Source: Ruminococcus flavefaciens FD-1
GTDB lineage: Bacteria; Bacillota; Clostridia; Oscillospirales; Ruminococcaceae
NCBI GenBank assembly: GCA_000174895.1
Contig: ACOK01000118.1
Location: 1 to 64,000, forward strand
Reading direction: 5' to 3'
Length of the DNA stretch: 64,000 nt
The notes beneath the pieces were generated by a model, which saw nothing but the letters and a program-made list of their open reading frames with translations, did not search any database and was not told the origin of the DNA. Made by a program: the position numbers and the translations under genes. Below, in pieces: positions 17,601 through 26,804 of this stretch (the stretch's first letter is position 1; the number at the start of each line of letters is the position of its first letter).

Positions 17601-18155
17601 ATGGATAACGGTGCAAGTAGCTACCGCCGTTTCCTTGAAGGTGATAAAGATGCTCTTATTGATATAATCGGAGACTACAGAGAAGGGCTTGTATTATTTC
17701 TTAATAGTTATATCGGCAATTTTTGCCTTGCAGAAGAAATAACACAGGAAACATTTATCAAGCTCTATGCAGAAAAGCCGAAGTTCTCCGAAAAATGTAC
17801 TTTCAAAACATGGCTTTATACTATCGGCAAAAATGCATTTCTGGACTATAAAAAGAAGTATTCAAAATATGAAGAATATCCTATTACTGAGATATATAAT
17901 GTTGCCGATCAGGAGAATATTGAACGTAATTATATCAAGAGTGAAGAGAAACAACGTCTTCTCAGAGCAATGGATAAGCTGAATAATGATTATAGACAGG
18001 TACTGTATTTAACATATTTTGAAGATTTCAGCAACACTGAAACGGCGAAGATAATGGGAAAATCAGAGCGACAGATACGAAACCTTCTTTATCGTTCAAA
18101 GGAATCTTTGAGAAAAATAATTGAAAGGGAGGGATATAAATATGAAGAAGCATGA
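17601..18155 (+). CDS. ECF RNA polymerase sigma factor, unit C
   Basis: 184 residues. Region 2: AEEITQETFIKLYAEKPKF..CTFKTWLYTIGKNAFLDYKKKY. Region 4: LYLTYFEDFSNTETAKIMGKSERQIRNLLYRSKESL. The start MDNGASSYRRFLEGD after GAAAGGAG is preferred to the frame beginning at 17562. It overlaps anti-sigma C by 14 nt. The mirrored promoters point to control of its own operon and of the divergent dockerin gene. Confidence 0.9.
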   Translation: MDNGASSYRRFLEGDKDALIDIIGDYREGLVLFLNSYIGNFCLAEEITQETFIKLYAEKPKFSEKCTFKTWLYTIGKNAFLDYKKKYSKYEEYPITEIYNVADQENIERNYIKSEEKQRLLRAMDKLNNDYRQVLYLTYFEDFSNTETAKIMGKSERQIRNLLYRSKESLRKIIEREGYKYEEA

Positions 18156-19188
18156 TGAAATGACTTTAAAAATAGCAGAAATAGTATTTGAAAAAGGCGA
18201 TCAGCTAATAGAGCAAAATAAAAAGAAATCTGCCAAAATACGTCATATTACGTATGCTATATCAGGGCTTTGTGCTGCTATAATTACAGGTGTAGGAATA
18301 TGGCATTTTTCATCGTCGTTCCCAAAGCCGGGAAATGATCTGAATCCGCCTGAGATCATAACAGCAACAGAAACAACAGATAAAACCAATTCAACTGTAT
18401 TATCGACTGCACCTGTGATCACAAGCACCGAGAGATCTTCTGTGAATAAAACAACAACTTCGACAACATCAAAAAAGACGATATCCTCGGATAAATCGAC
18501 AGCAATCAATAAAGTAACATCAGTTCCAACAGAACCAACCACATCTTCTGTTTCAAATGATGTATCCAATAATGCCTCTACAGAAATGGCATCATCAGCT
18601 GTTGCTGATCCAACTCAGACTTCTTCATCAATGGCAGCTGAAACAGCAAAAACAGCGATAACTGTTATTTCTACGTCTTTGACAGTTGACACAAGCGAAA
18701 TCACTGAAAGCACCAAACATAACATCATTACTTCTACAAAACCTGTTCCTCCCCAAAATATTACAACAGAAACTACAACTAAACGTCCGACACTGGAAGA
18801 AGTTGTAGAATTTCCGACAGAAGGAAAGTTTCCTATAAAGTTCACGGTTATTGATGAGGCAAGCAAGGAAGTAGTTAAAGGTCTGGATATGGAATTGTAT
18901 ACTCTCGATGAGTATAGTGTAGATGCAAATTTCATTGAGAAACTTGCAGAATGGAATACAACGGATTCTGAGACATATAGCTGCGAACTTCCATATAGCT
19001 TTGAAGATAGAAATTCTTACTCTGCTTATGGCGTAGTTATCAAAAATATGCCCGAAGGATATGTGTATACATTCTCAGGTGAGAATTCAAAATGCTTCCC
19101 TGTTGACTACCGCCCCATAACTATATGGACAGATATAATTAACGGAAATGATACTCACGAACATGAATTTATGATTTATATAAAATGA
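18142..19188 (+). CDS. Membrane anti-sigma factor with sensor domain shared with its target, unit C
   Basis: 348 residues: cytoplasmic helix (MKKHDEMTLKIAEIVFEKGDQL), one transmembrane helix (about 40-58), a Ser/Thr-rich stalk (about 65-210), then the beta domain RPTLEEVVEFPTEGKFPIKF ... DTHEHEFMIYIK (about 214-348). This is nearly identical in DNA and protein to the domain carried twice by the secreted dockerin protein at 15786-17147. By analogy with RsgI-type regulators, the outer domain may sense the ligand or partner that the secreted protein binds. ATG 18142 follows AGGGAGGG. Confidence 0.8.
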   Translation: MKKHDEMTLKIAEIVFEKGDQLIEQNKKKSAKIRHITYAISGLCAAIITGVGIWHFSSSFPKPGNDLNPPEIITATETTDKTNSTVLSTAPVITSTERSSVNKTTTSTTSKKTISSDKSTAINKVTSVPTEPTTSSVSNDVSNNASTEMASSAVADPTQTSSSMAAETAKTAITVISTSLTVDTSEITESTKHNIITSTKPVPPQNITTETTTKRPTLEEVVEFPTEGKFPIKFTVIDEASKEVVKGLDMELYTLDEYSVDANFIEKLAEWNTTDSETYSCELPYSFEDRNSYSAYGVVIKNMPEGYVYTFSGENSKCFPVDYRPITIWTDIINGNDTHEHEFMIYIK

Positions 19189-19222
19189 GATGCTAATTCA
19201 TATTATCACATTTTGACTTTTT

Positions 19223-19275
19223 AACAAGCAGAAAGCCCTGCATATAATGCAAGGCTTTCTGCTTGTTTGTATTTT
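19223..19275 (+). terminator. Terminator of unit C operon
   Basis: Long stem AACAAGCAGAAAGCC / GGCTTTCTGCTTGTT with a single bulge, followed by TGTATTTTT, 35 bp after the anti-sigma stop codon. Confidence 0.85.
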
Positions 19276-19921
19276 TACAAAACGTTCCATTGAAATTGAG
19301 GTGTATATGTATTTCAGGGAGCGTTTACTGTTTTTGGGAGATTATTTCCTGTATTTATCAAGGAAAATACTAAGAGGCATTTCTCTCACAGAAGAACCAA
19401 TCACTCCAGAACATTCTTATTCTTCTTTTTCTGTCGCTTCTGCTCTTGCTGATACCGCCGAGTATATGACCTCATGGAAATCTCATCCCTCTATGGTTCG
19501 CATAGAGCCGCCATCATTGGTTGTGTCTGTGACTTGACGGAAGTATCATTATAGTACCTGCTTTCATCGCCTTACAGAGAGCTGCTCTGCATTCTGAAAC
19601 ATCATATACATTGCTCCACCAACTAAACCTTGCCTTCAAATGCTTGACATAAAGAAAAATTCTCAGCGTCAGAAAAACTTGAAATGCGTCAGCATTTCTG
19701 CGTTTTCCTTTCTTGATAATTTTCCTCTCTGTCTTCGCCTTTTTGACAATGTTTAATTGGCGGAGCAATACCGCAAGCGTATGGTTTCTTTGGCTGCCTG
19801 ATTTTAGTCCGGCACAGGTTCAAAGTATTCTTACTGCTGCTATTCTGTTTTCAAGATTCTGTGTAAAGGCTTAAATTCCCCTACATAAATACAGCCCACG
19901 AAAACAGGATCTCTCAGCAAC

Positions 19922-20344
19922 TCATCTGATAATTTCAGCGATTTTAATAATCCAGAATGAGACAGTCCGCTGCGGTATTGATAATTTTGACGAAATATCT
20001 TTCTGATAGTATCCCAGCACTTTATACATATAGAAAGCTTTTCTCATTACAGGCGGAACTTCCATAAGTCTGCGGTACTTTTCATCGCTGTCAATAAGTT
20101 CAGCCCAGTAATTCTCTAAATATGTATCTGAGTGATCGTCATATGCTGCATCTGTTGCAAATTCAGGCTCTGCAAGCAAAGTTGTTCTCCTGTAAAATGC
20201 TCTGTCCAGATTGAACATCTGAACGTCGTATTCCCTGATTGCGGCTATCTGCTCATCAGTCATACCGCTTTCCCGGTAAATTTTCTCCTTTTTGTCCCAT
20301 AATTCCTTGAATTTCTTTTCTTCTGCTGCATGATTATATGCCAT
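19922..20344 (-). CDS. Sigma-70 region 4-like HTH protein (copy 2)
   Basis: A 140-residue Orf7-like protein of the Tn916 type, differing from the copy at 5170 by a handful of residues (for example EYDVQMFNLDR, FATDAAYDDHSD, FWIIKIAEII). The C-terminal HTH is intact. The start at MAYNHAAEE after GGAGGATAAA matches the other copies. Follows the zinc-ribbon gene. Confidence 0.75.
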   Translation of the reverse strand: MAYNHAAEEKKFKELWDKKEKIYRESGMTDEQIAAIREYDVQMFNLDRAFYRRTTLLAEPEFATDAAYDDHSDTYLENYWAELIDSDEKYRRLMEVPPVMRKAFYMYKVLGYYQKDISSKLSIPQRTVSFWIIKIAEIIR

Positions 20345-20545
20345 TTTTTTATCCTCCGTTTTGATTGATTTTTATTCCTGGATCAAAACAAAGGACTATG
20401 GATATTTTGCAGCTAAACACAGCCATTTCCCCGATAAAAACATAAGCACCCATTCTGCTTTTAAAGCAAAACAGGGCAAAAAAATAAGAGTCTGACTCGC
20501 TTTAAAAGCTTGTCAAACTCCTACTCGTTACTTAATCGGTGGTGT

Positions 20546-20725
20546 TCATACTAAGTCTTCATATGTAATTTTTACTTTCATTCTGCACTTCCAGCATTTT
20601 ATTCTTATCGCCGGATAGCATCCGATAGGTCCGATATCACTTAGCGGATCTCTGTAATAGCAGATGTAATCGAACAATCTGCCTTCACAGTACGGACATC
20701 GGTATTTCTTCTTGTTTAAAATCAT
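20546..20725 (-). CDS. Small zinc-ribbon protein (copy 2, intact)
   Basis: 59 residues with CPYC (about 11-14) and CWKC (about 46-49), spaced for one zinc site. ATG 20725 follows GAGAGAGGGA; the frame is open further upstream but has no better start. It lies between the XRE and sigma-like genes, like the small cysteine-rich proteins of conjugative elements. Intact equivalent of the pseudogene at 5794-6150. Confidence 0.65.
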   Translation of the reverse strand: MILNKKKYRCPYCEGRLFDYICYYRDPLSDIGPIGCYPAIRIKCWKCRMKVKITYEDLV

Positions 20726-20798
20726 GTTTTTCCCTCTCTCTTTTAGCTTTACAGCTAAACATATATTCAATAATTTTTGCGACCGCAGCCGCAAAAAA

Positions 20799-21170
20799 TT
20801 ATTGTTCATTTTGTCGGAGATATTTGATAAATCTCTCCCAGTCTTTATCTGTGGCAGAAGCATCACGGGCAGCCCTTATCGCCTTAACAGCGCTTTTATT
20901 GGACTGGAGATACTCTGTTATATCAGGACTGAGCTGCCCTGACGCTTCTGCGTACAGATCGTAAAAGATGTTTGTTTCTTCCATAGTCAACTCAAATACC
21001 TCTATCATCTTTTTTATCAGCTGAAGATCGGGACATTTTCTTTTTCCGTGCTCGATCTGGCTATAGTACGCAACTGTAATACCAAGTATTTCTGCAAGTT
21101 CCTGACTCTGGAGTTTCTTTATTTTTCTATGTTCGGAAATGAACTGACCGAAATCAGTTTTTGAGTTCAT
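20799..21170 (-). CDS. XRE-family transcriptional regulator (copy 2, altered recognition helix)
   Basis: 123 residues, identical to copies 1 and 3 after about residue 65 but different in the HTH (EHRKIKKLQSQELAEILGITVAYYSQIEHG against EKKRKKKLQSQELAKILGVSVPYLSQIEHG). Changes concentrated in the DNA-contacting part suggest that this copy recognises another operator. First gene of block copy 2. Confidence 0.85.
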   Translation of the reverse strand: MNSKTDFGQFISEHRKIKKLQSQELAEILGITVAYYSQIEHGKRKCPDLQLIKKMIEVFELTMEETNIFYDLYAEASGQLSPDITEYLQSNKSAVKAIRAARDASATDKDWERFIKYLRQNEQ

Positions 21171-21264
21171 TTATTAGTGGGGGGGGATCCTTTCTGAATA
21201 ATCTGTAATTTGTAAAATCGTTATGAAACTAAAATGAATAATTACTGTATTATAAGATATTTTA

Positions 21265-21290
21265 TCAGGGAAGAGCATACTTTTCCCTGA
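21265..21290 (-). terminator. Terminator of the membrane glycosyltransferase-like gene
   Basis: TCAGGGAA / TTCCCTGA stem, followed on the minus strand by TAAAATATC; it lies 22 bp past the stop codon at 21312. Confidence 0.55.
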
Positions 21291-21311
21291 GTTATATTTC
21301 TGATACATCCC

Positions 21312-22934
21312 TCACTTTCCGGTATTTTTCACCTTTTTATCCTGTAAAGTATTCTTCCTTTTCTTATACTGCTCTGATAAGAGATCACCAAGAAGAATTA
21401 CTCCATATCCTGCTATTCCTGTCATTACAATAATGTATGGCATAATATACTGGGACTTTCCCTCTGAGATCAGCTGATAAAAAAATCCGCCTAAGAATAT
21501 TACAGCTAAAGATGCAGCAGGGAAATTCTTCTTTTTCATTATCATCATTATGCCTATAGTAAACGAAACGAAAAGAAGCTGCGCCCATATGTCCATATAC
21601 TTCTTGACTTTTTTCTCGCCTTTATTGCATACCCAATCAGCAAATGCATTTTTGTCTTTAAACTGTCCACGAATCGTGCTGTTCCATATCGACTCATAAG
21701 ATGTCTCATTCCATTGGGATGCCATTTTTTTATAAAAGAAGTCATTGGTATACTGCGGTTCTTTTACAAATTTCTTTAATCTGTCTGATATGATTTTTCT
21801 GGATTCTTCCCCTGTCTTTTTAGCATCAAATTCGTTCTTCTCGAATTTTTCAGTCGTATAAATATAGCTGAACCATCCGGGAGCGCTCTGGGCTTCATTC
21901 AGTCCCATTGCGATCCACGCTGAATATGGGATTGCTTCTCCAAGATCAGCTCCGCTTCTGTTTTCATACATCTTCTTGACAGCAGGCTGCACAGTTAATG
22001 AAAGAACGGCTGCCATAATACATATGATACTGTCACGCAGATATTTCTTACGACTGAACATCATCACTCCAGCTACAAGTACCATAGCAATCAGCCAGAT
22101 AAGATAATTTGATTTTATCATAACTGCTATCGTGATATAAACAACAGACATGATACCGCATATCAGCCTGTCTTCCATAAGGTAGCGGAGTTCAAAATAA
22201 AATGCTATGACGGCAAAAAACATTCCGGGAATGATACCATAAATAAAAGAACAGGAAATAATCGGCGCACAACTAAGTGCAAGCATTAAAGTTACCGCCG
22301 TTGAAACCCGTTCATCTTTGATCGTCATATCACATATCTTCACCACAAAAACGTTTATCGCTCCGAGGAAGAGCGCATTCAGCACTTCTAAGTACATAAC
22401 GTTTTCGGGAGAAGTAAAATAGTTTACAACCCTCATTATTATCTCGCAGAAAAAAACATATCCAAGCTGGAAGGAGTATTCTTTAAAGTACACCCCGTTT
22501 TCAAGAATGGAATAGTCATTTTCACTGAAAGCTGTTGCTGCTTTCACTATTTCCAGGGAATCAAATGTTGGTGCGGATTGCGATGATAATACCCATACCG
22601 TTCCAAGACTAAACGTCCATAAAAACAAGAATAAAAGTTTGTAACTCAGCCTGATTTTTTTCAGCTTTGATGATAACACACAGATCAGTATGACTGAAAT
22701 GAACAAATACACTATATTCAGAAACAAATTGTCATTATAATAAATAACAGATTCATTTCCGACCAGAATAAAATAAAGGCTTGATGTAATCCCTCCGCCT
22801 TCCAGTATATCTGCCACATTGACCGTATGCAGCATACTGACTATCGACAGCCAGATGGCAAGACATCCTGAGAGGATACAAACTATTCTTATTCCGGTTT
22901 TTTCTATGACCGATGAAAACTTTGTTGTTTCCAT
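21312..22934 (-). CDS. Polytopic membrane protein, GT-C glycosyltransferase-like
   Basis: 540 residues with roughly 11-13 hydrophobic helices. A soluble loop (about 345-440: NRSGADLGEAIPYSAWIAMGLNE...GWFSYIYTTEKFEKNEF) lies between the membrane helices, and an early loop holds SAPTFDSLEIVKAATAF. This layout and the WIAMGLNE..GWF type sequence resemble GT-C/PMT-like sugar transferases that use lipid-linked sugars for surface glycans. No acidic catalytic pair was established, so the enzyme class is tentative. It is a single gene between block copy 2 and an IS3 remnant. ATG 22934. Confidence 0.6.
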   Translation of the reverse strand: METTKFSSVIEKTGIRIVCILSGCLAIWLSIVSMLHTVNVADILEGGGITSSLYFILVGNESVIYYNDNLFLNIVYLFISVILICVLSSKLKKIRLSYKLLFLFLWTFSLGTVWVLSSQSAPTFDSLEIVKAATAFSENDYSILENGVYFKEYSFQLGYVFFCEIIMRVVNYFTSPENVMYLEVLNALFLGAINVFVVKICDMTIKDERVSTAVTLMLALSCAPIISCSFIYGIIPGMFFAVIAFYFELRYLMEDRLICGIMSVVYITIAVMIKSNYLIWLIAMVLVAGVMMFSRKKYLRDSIICIMAAVLSLTVQPAVKKMYENRSGADLGEAIPYSAWIAMGLNEAQSAPGWFSYIYTTEKFEKNEFDAKKTGEESRKIISDRLKKFVKEPQYTNDFFYKKMASQWNETSYESIWNSTIRGQFKDKNAFADWVCNKGEKKVKKYMDIWAQLLFVSFTIGIMMIMKKKNFPAASLAVIFLGGFFYQLISEGKSQYIMPYIIVMTGIAGYGVILLGDLLSEQYKKRKNTLQDKKVKNTGK

Positions 22935-23138
22935 TTTCTTATCACTTCTTTTGTAAATATTTATCCACAGCAGAATACAAAAGATCGGCCGTTATCCTAT
23001 GCAGTTCCGAGATGAATATGTAAAAATGAGAGTAAGTTGCCTTACAATTATTAGTCTGTTATTTTTATAAAAAATCTCAGGATAACTATATATAAATTTA
23101 ATATAATTATATATAATTAATATATTAGTTTCTCTGTT

Positions 23139-23576
23139 TTGCCGCCTCCGCAGAGGCTTACGCTGTATGGAGCGAAAGCAATATGCAGATTTCTGAAAAT
23201 CAGCGAATCAGGTTATTATCGCTGGCTCAGAAATCAGGGCAAGCCCGGTGCAAGGCAGTTTCTTCTGGTCAAAATACAGGGAATTATTTCAGAGCATCCT
23301 GACAATAAGAATTACGGTGTCAGAAGGGTGCAGGCGGCTCTTGCTCAGAAGGGCACTCATGTCAGCCTCCGAACAGTATACCGCACTATAAGCGAAGCCG
23401 GGCTCATCCACAGGCACCGCAGACCTCACGGCATCACAAAGACTGATACTGAAACTCAGGACAGAGAGAACCTGATCAAAAGAAACTTCAGTGCAGACAA
23501 ACTGTATATTCCGGAGCTCCTAACCGCACCTTACCGCTGTTTGAACCGCACTCTTCTGCTCGTTGAACGCACATAA
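23139..23576 (+). pseudogene. IS3-family transposase OrfB fragment
   Basis: Encodes the N-terminal HTH_21 part of an IS3/IS150 OrfB: GAKAICRFLKISESGYYRWL, NYGVRRVQAALAQKG..VSLRTVYRTISEAGLIHRHRRPHG and ENLIKRNFSADK. The frame then ends in unrelated sequence before the rve core, so no DDE residues remain. No OrfA and no terminal repeats were found. A decayed remnant. Confidence 0.75.
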
Positions 23577-23617
23577 AGTTTCGTAAAACGCCGAAACAAA
23601 GAAAATCCCCGAAAAAT

Positions 23618-23645
23618 GAGGGCCTGAGTTAAACTCAAGCCCTCT
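23618..23645. terminator. Terminator after the dockerin gene of unit D
   Basis: GAGGGC..GAGTT / AACTC..GCCCTC hairpin between the IS3 remnant and the stop codon of the 496-aa dockerin gene. Confidence 0.65.
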
Positions 23646-23675
23646 TTGTATTGGAGTATGGAGAAGTAAATGTCG

Positions 23676-25166
23676 TTAATCAAGCTTCAGCAGTTTTTTC
23701 TGGATTGCAAGGGCATCACCGTTTGTTATACCGTCACCGTCCATATCTGCATTCTTTTTACCTTGATCTGTAAGCTTGTACTTTGAAGGATTTGCAATTG
23801 ACTGCATGATAAGTACAGCGTCGGACATATCAACATTTCCGTCACAGTTGGCATCACCTTTTTCATCAGGTTCATCAAGAACTATCTCTAACTGAACTCT
23901 TACAGGAAATGCACATCCGTTTGCGGCGGCATAGAAGCTTGCTTTGCCCTCGCTGAGTGCGGTCACTACTACATAATTCGTTCCTTTTTCATGAGTTACC
24001 TTGATATTATCAGTAGCTTCTCCCACATAATAAAGGTCGTCAGCTGTACCTGTTTCGGGATGTTTGAAGATTATCTTTCGTGTAGTTCCCACTTTCATAG
24101 GAGACTTGTCATATTCGGCAAGTGTTCTGTATTCGGGATGTATCATTGCGGTTGTGGTAGTTGTAGTTGTTTCCGTCTCTGACATAGAAGTATGTGCTGT
24201 AGTAGTTGTTGTCTGAGGATAATCAACAGGCTCCTCATATTCATGGACAATAATTTTAATAGTTGCTGTTTTGCCATTAGGAGCAGTTGCTGTTAACGTC
24301 GTTTCACCTATTTCAAGTCCATTTAACAATACTGTCGCTCCTTTTGTAAAATCTGTATTCAGACGTGCGATGGATTCATCACCTATTTCAAATGCAAATA
24401 CAGAGGGGGCATTATAATTTTCCATTATTTCCTTTAATTTATAGCCATATAGTGCAACAGCAGCAGACATTCCTTTTGTTATCGAAACACAATCATTAGA
24501 TCCTTGATGATTGACAAATCTGAAATCGGTATCCTCAACCTCAACAGGTCTTTCTATGTCCCTTACAGTTATTGTAAAGTAGCTTTCATGACCATCCATT
24601 CTTACTTTGTAATGTCCTGCGCTGAGAAAACGTGATGGGAATGTTTCAAAATCACCTATTGCATCTTTTTTAGATCTGATGTATATTTTGTATTTTCCCG
24701 GAGTTGACATATCAACTTCGCTCGTATCCAAAGTATACAGGTCTGAATATTTACCGCTCTCATATGAAAACGTACTTTCGACAATTTCTGTGCTATAATC
24801 ACCTTTTGGATCTATGACCGCAACTGCTAACGTAAGCTTGCTCAGATCAAGTTCATCATTAAGATAGTATTGCCACTCATAATCTTTTCTGAAGATCGTT
24901 CCGTCAAAATCATATCCTCTCGGATTTGCGGTTGTCGTAACAGTTGTTGTTGATACACCGGTGGTAGATGTTGTAGTAATCTGTGTCTGGAGCGTTGTGG
25001 TCACATTTGATTCATTCCTGACAGAATCAAATGCTGTTTCAGCTCCCTCGGAAGATACAAAGCCGTTGTCATTATCAGCATTTACAGATACATACGGCAC
25101 TACAGAAAATGCTGAAAGCATAAAACCTGAAAGAATAGCTATTAGTTTTTGCATCATTTTTTTCAT
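23676..25166 (-). CDS. Secreted dockerin protein with Ig-like (BIG2-type) domains, unit D partner
   Basis: 496 residues: signal peptide (MKKMMQKLIAILSGFMLSAFSVVPYVSVNA), Thr-rich linker, a beta domain (about 85-205), a BIG2-like domain (about 210-305: SITKGMSAAVALYGY...GETTLTATAPNGKTATIKIIVH), a Thr-rich linker, a second such domain (about 345-425) and a dockerin (GDANCDGNVDMSDAVLIMQ ... DALAIQKKLLKLD). It lies 40 bp after the anti-sigma D gene on the same strand, so it is probably the third gene of that operon. A non-enzymatic surface or adhesion role is inferred. Confidence 0.8.
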   Translation of the reverse strand: MKKMMQKLIAILSGFMLSAFSVVPYVSVNADNDNGFVSSEGAETAFDSVRNESNVTTTLQTQITTTSTTGVSTTTVTTTANPRGYDFDGTIFRKDYEWQYYLNDELDLSKLTLAVAVIDPKGDYSTEIVESTFSYESGKYSDLYTLDTSEVDMSTPGKYKIYIRSKKDAIGDFETFPSRFLSAGHYKVRMDGHESYFTITVRDIERPVEVEDTDFRFVNHQGSNDCVSITKGMSAAVALYGYKLKEIMENYNAPSVFAFEIGDESIARLNTDFTKGATVLLNGLEIGETTLTATAPNGKTATIKIIVHEYEEPVDYPQTTTTTAHTSMSETETTTTTTTAMIHPEYRTLAEYDKSPMKVGTTRKIIFKHPETGTADDLYYVGEATDNIKVTHEKGTNYVVVTALSEGKASFYAAANGCAFPVRVQLEIVLDEPDEKGDANCDGNVDMSDAVLIMQSIANPSKYKLTDQGKKNADMDGDGITNGDALAIQKKLLKLD

Positions 25167-25206
25167 AGTGATTCCTCCTTCTGGAATTCATTTATATTTT
25201 CAGTCT

Positions 25207-26226
25207 TTATTCCTGTATGCATTTCTCAAAAATCAGGAAAAAGTCTGAATTATCGATTTGAACAGCAGCTTTATTCTCCTCATTGGGAACTGTATAAACT
25301 TTATAAACGCTGCTCATTTCATATTCTATCGGGCCAAAGTAATAATACACTTTAAAAAGATCGATATATTCAAAGTCAGAAATATCTGTTAGTTTCACAT
25401 AATTTCCGGTATATTTGTATTTTTCACCATTTTTGAATTCCGAAATACTTCTGCTGTAATCAGTATTCTCAATTGCAAGGACTATACGTTCATCAGGCGT
25501 TTTAATTATGGTAGTTGTCGTAGTTACCTGTTCACCGGTGTTAAAAACAGTAGTATACTGACATATTGTAGTTGTTTCTGTGTGATTTATCGTTCTCGTC
25601 TCTGTTGGTGTCGGCTGTGTATTTTTTACAGTTGTTTCTGTGCTATTTGTTGTTATAGACTCTGTATGTGTCTGAATGGGAGGTTTTACAGTTGTTTCTG
25701 TGCTATTTGTTGTTATAGACTCTGTATGTGTCTGAATGGGAGGTTTTATAGTTGTTTCTGTGCTCTGCTTGACTGAAACGGAAGTTTGAGCGGACGTCTT
25801 TGAACTTTTTGACGCTGTAGTTGTGCTTTTCATTAATGCTACAGTTGTAGCAGAGGTCTTTTCGGTTATTGCAGTGCTCTTGACAGTAGTTTCAGCCTTT
25901 TTAGCAGTAGTTGAAACAGAGTTAGTGGAAGCTGTGTTTGTTGTAGTATCTACTTTGTCAGAAGTAGTAACTGAAGCTGAGGTGTCTGTGACGAATGCAG
26001 CATCAGCGACCGAAGTTGCAGATACCTGCGGCAAAACTAAATCAGAATTTGGTATATCTGTTGTATGCGGCATTTTCCATACAAAGATACCAACAATAGC
26101 TGCTGAACAAAAACCAGATAAGCTAAAAGCTGTACGACGAACAAGAGCACTTTTTCGCCGTTTGGCTTCAATTTTTTCGTCATACTTACGAAAAATGCTT
26201 TCTATCCTTTCCTCATAATTCTTCAT
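25207..26226 (-). CDS. Membrane anti-sigma factor, unit D
   Basis: 339 residues: cytoplasmic helix (MKNYEERIESIFRKYDEKIEAKRRKS), one transmembrane helix (about 33-50), a very long Thr/Ser stalk (about 60-240) containing a perfect 20-residue tandem repeat, and a ~95-residue outer domain ending KVYTVPNEENKAAVQIDNSD...FEKCIQE. ATG 26226 is chosen for its 14-nt overlap with sigma D, identical to the other units. The outer domain is not recognised and does not resemble that of unit C. Confidence 0.75.
   Translation of the reverse strand: MKNYEERIESIFRKYDEKIEAKRRKSALVRRTAFSLSGFCSAAIVGIFVWKMPHTTDIPNSDLVLPQVSATSVADAAFVTDTSASVTTSDKVDTTTNTASTNSVSTTAKKAETTVKSTAITEKTSATTVALMKSTTTASKSSKTSAQTSVSVKQSTETTIKPPIQTHTESITTNSTETTVKPPIQTHTESITTNSTETTVKNTQPTPTETRTINHTETTTICQYTTVFNTGEQVTTTTTIIKTPDERIVLAIENTDYSRSISEFKNGEKYKYTGNYVKLTDISDFEYIDLFKVYYYFGPIEYEMSSVYKVYTVPNEENKAAVQIDNSDFFLIFEKCIQE
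25625..25750. repeat. 60-bp tandem repeat in the stalk of anti-sigma D
   Basis: Two exact 60-bp copies and a partial third encode repeats of TETTVKPPIQTHTESITTNS. Stalk length is probably variable between strains through slippage or unequal crossing-over. Confidence 0.9.
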
Positions 26227-26767
26227 ATTCAAAGCCGTCCTTTTCAAGTTCTTTTTTTAATGCCTGTTTAGCTCTGAAAACCAGATTTTTCATTTGTTTA
26301 TCGCTTTTATTCATTATTTTCGCCGCTTCTGAATTGCTGAAGCTTTCAAAAAAAATCAGATACAATACCTGTTGATAATCCAGAACAAGACGAGAGATCA
26401 CCTTATGCAGCTGTATTTTTCGTTCTTCACGGATATAGCTTTTTTCGAGATCCAGTTCATCACTTATATTATGTATTTCATCAACAGGGATGTTATAGTA
26501 TCTTGAGTTCTTTTTCAAACAATCAATGGAGGTGTAGCGTGCTATTGCATACAACCATGTTTTGAAAGAGCTTTTTTCCTTGTATTTAGGTTTTTTCAAA
26601 GCAATCTCAACGAATACGTCTTCCATTATTTCTTCTGCAAGACTAATATTATGCACATAGCTGTTTATGTATAAGATAAGTCCGTCACTATATTCTCGAA
26701 CTATCTCTGCTAAACCTTCATTATCTCCTGCAAGGAAACGGCGGTAGCTACTTGCACCGCTGTCCAT
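26213..26767 (-). CDS. ECF RNA polymerase sigma factor, unit D
   Basis: 184 residues. Region 2: AEEIMEDVFVEIALKKPKY..SSFKTWLYAIARYTSIDCLKKN. Region 4: LYLIFFESFSNSEAAKIMNKSDKQMKNLVFRAKQAL. It starts MDSGASSYRRFLAGD after AAAGGAGATC. The gene order sigma, anti-sigma, dockerin protein is the same as unit A. A probable autoregulated promoter lies at 26805-26836. Confidence 0.9.
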   Translation of the reverse strand: MDSGASSYRRFLAGDNEGLAEIVREYSDGLILYINSYVHNISLAEEIMEDVFVEIALKKPKYKEKSSFKTWLYAIARYTSIDCLKKNSRYYNIPVDEIHNISDELDLEKSYIREERKIQLHKVISRLVLDYQQVLYLIFFESFSNSEAAKIMNKSDKQMKNLVFRAKQALKKELEKDGFEYEEL

Positions 26768-26804
26768 AGTTCGATCTCCTTTGACAGTATTTTGTCTTCT
26801 ATTA

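Larger units (their letters stand above)
19311..21175. repeat. Tn916-like regulator block, copy 2
   Basis: Matches 47411-49290 and, from about 19454, also 4712-6600. It starts inside what in copy 3 is a terminator hairpin (TTCAGGGAGCG...) and ends after the XRE gene, without the BspA gene that follows in copies 1 and 3. The part 19311-19920 has no credible gene. Confidence 0.85.

Noticed and set aside
19247..19537. Plus-strand frame in block copy 2 (also 47432-47635)
   Set aside because: Conserved only through duplication, with no ribosome site and a composition unlike the real genes.
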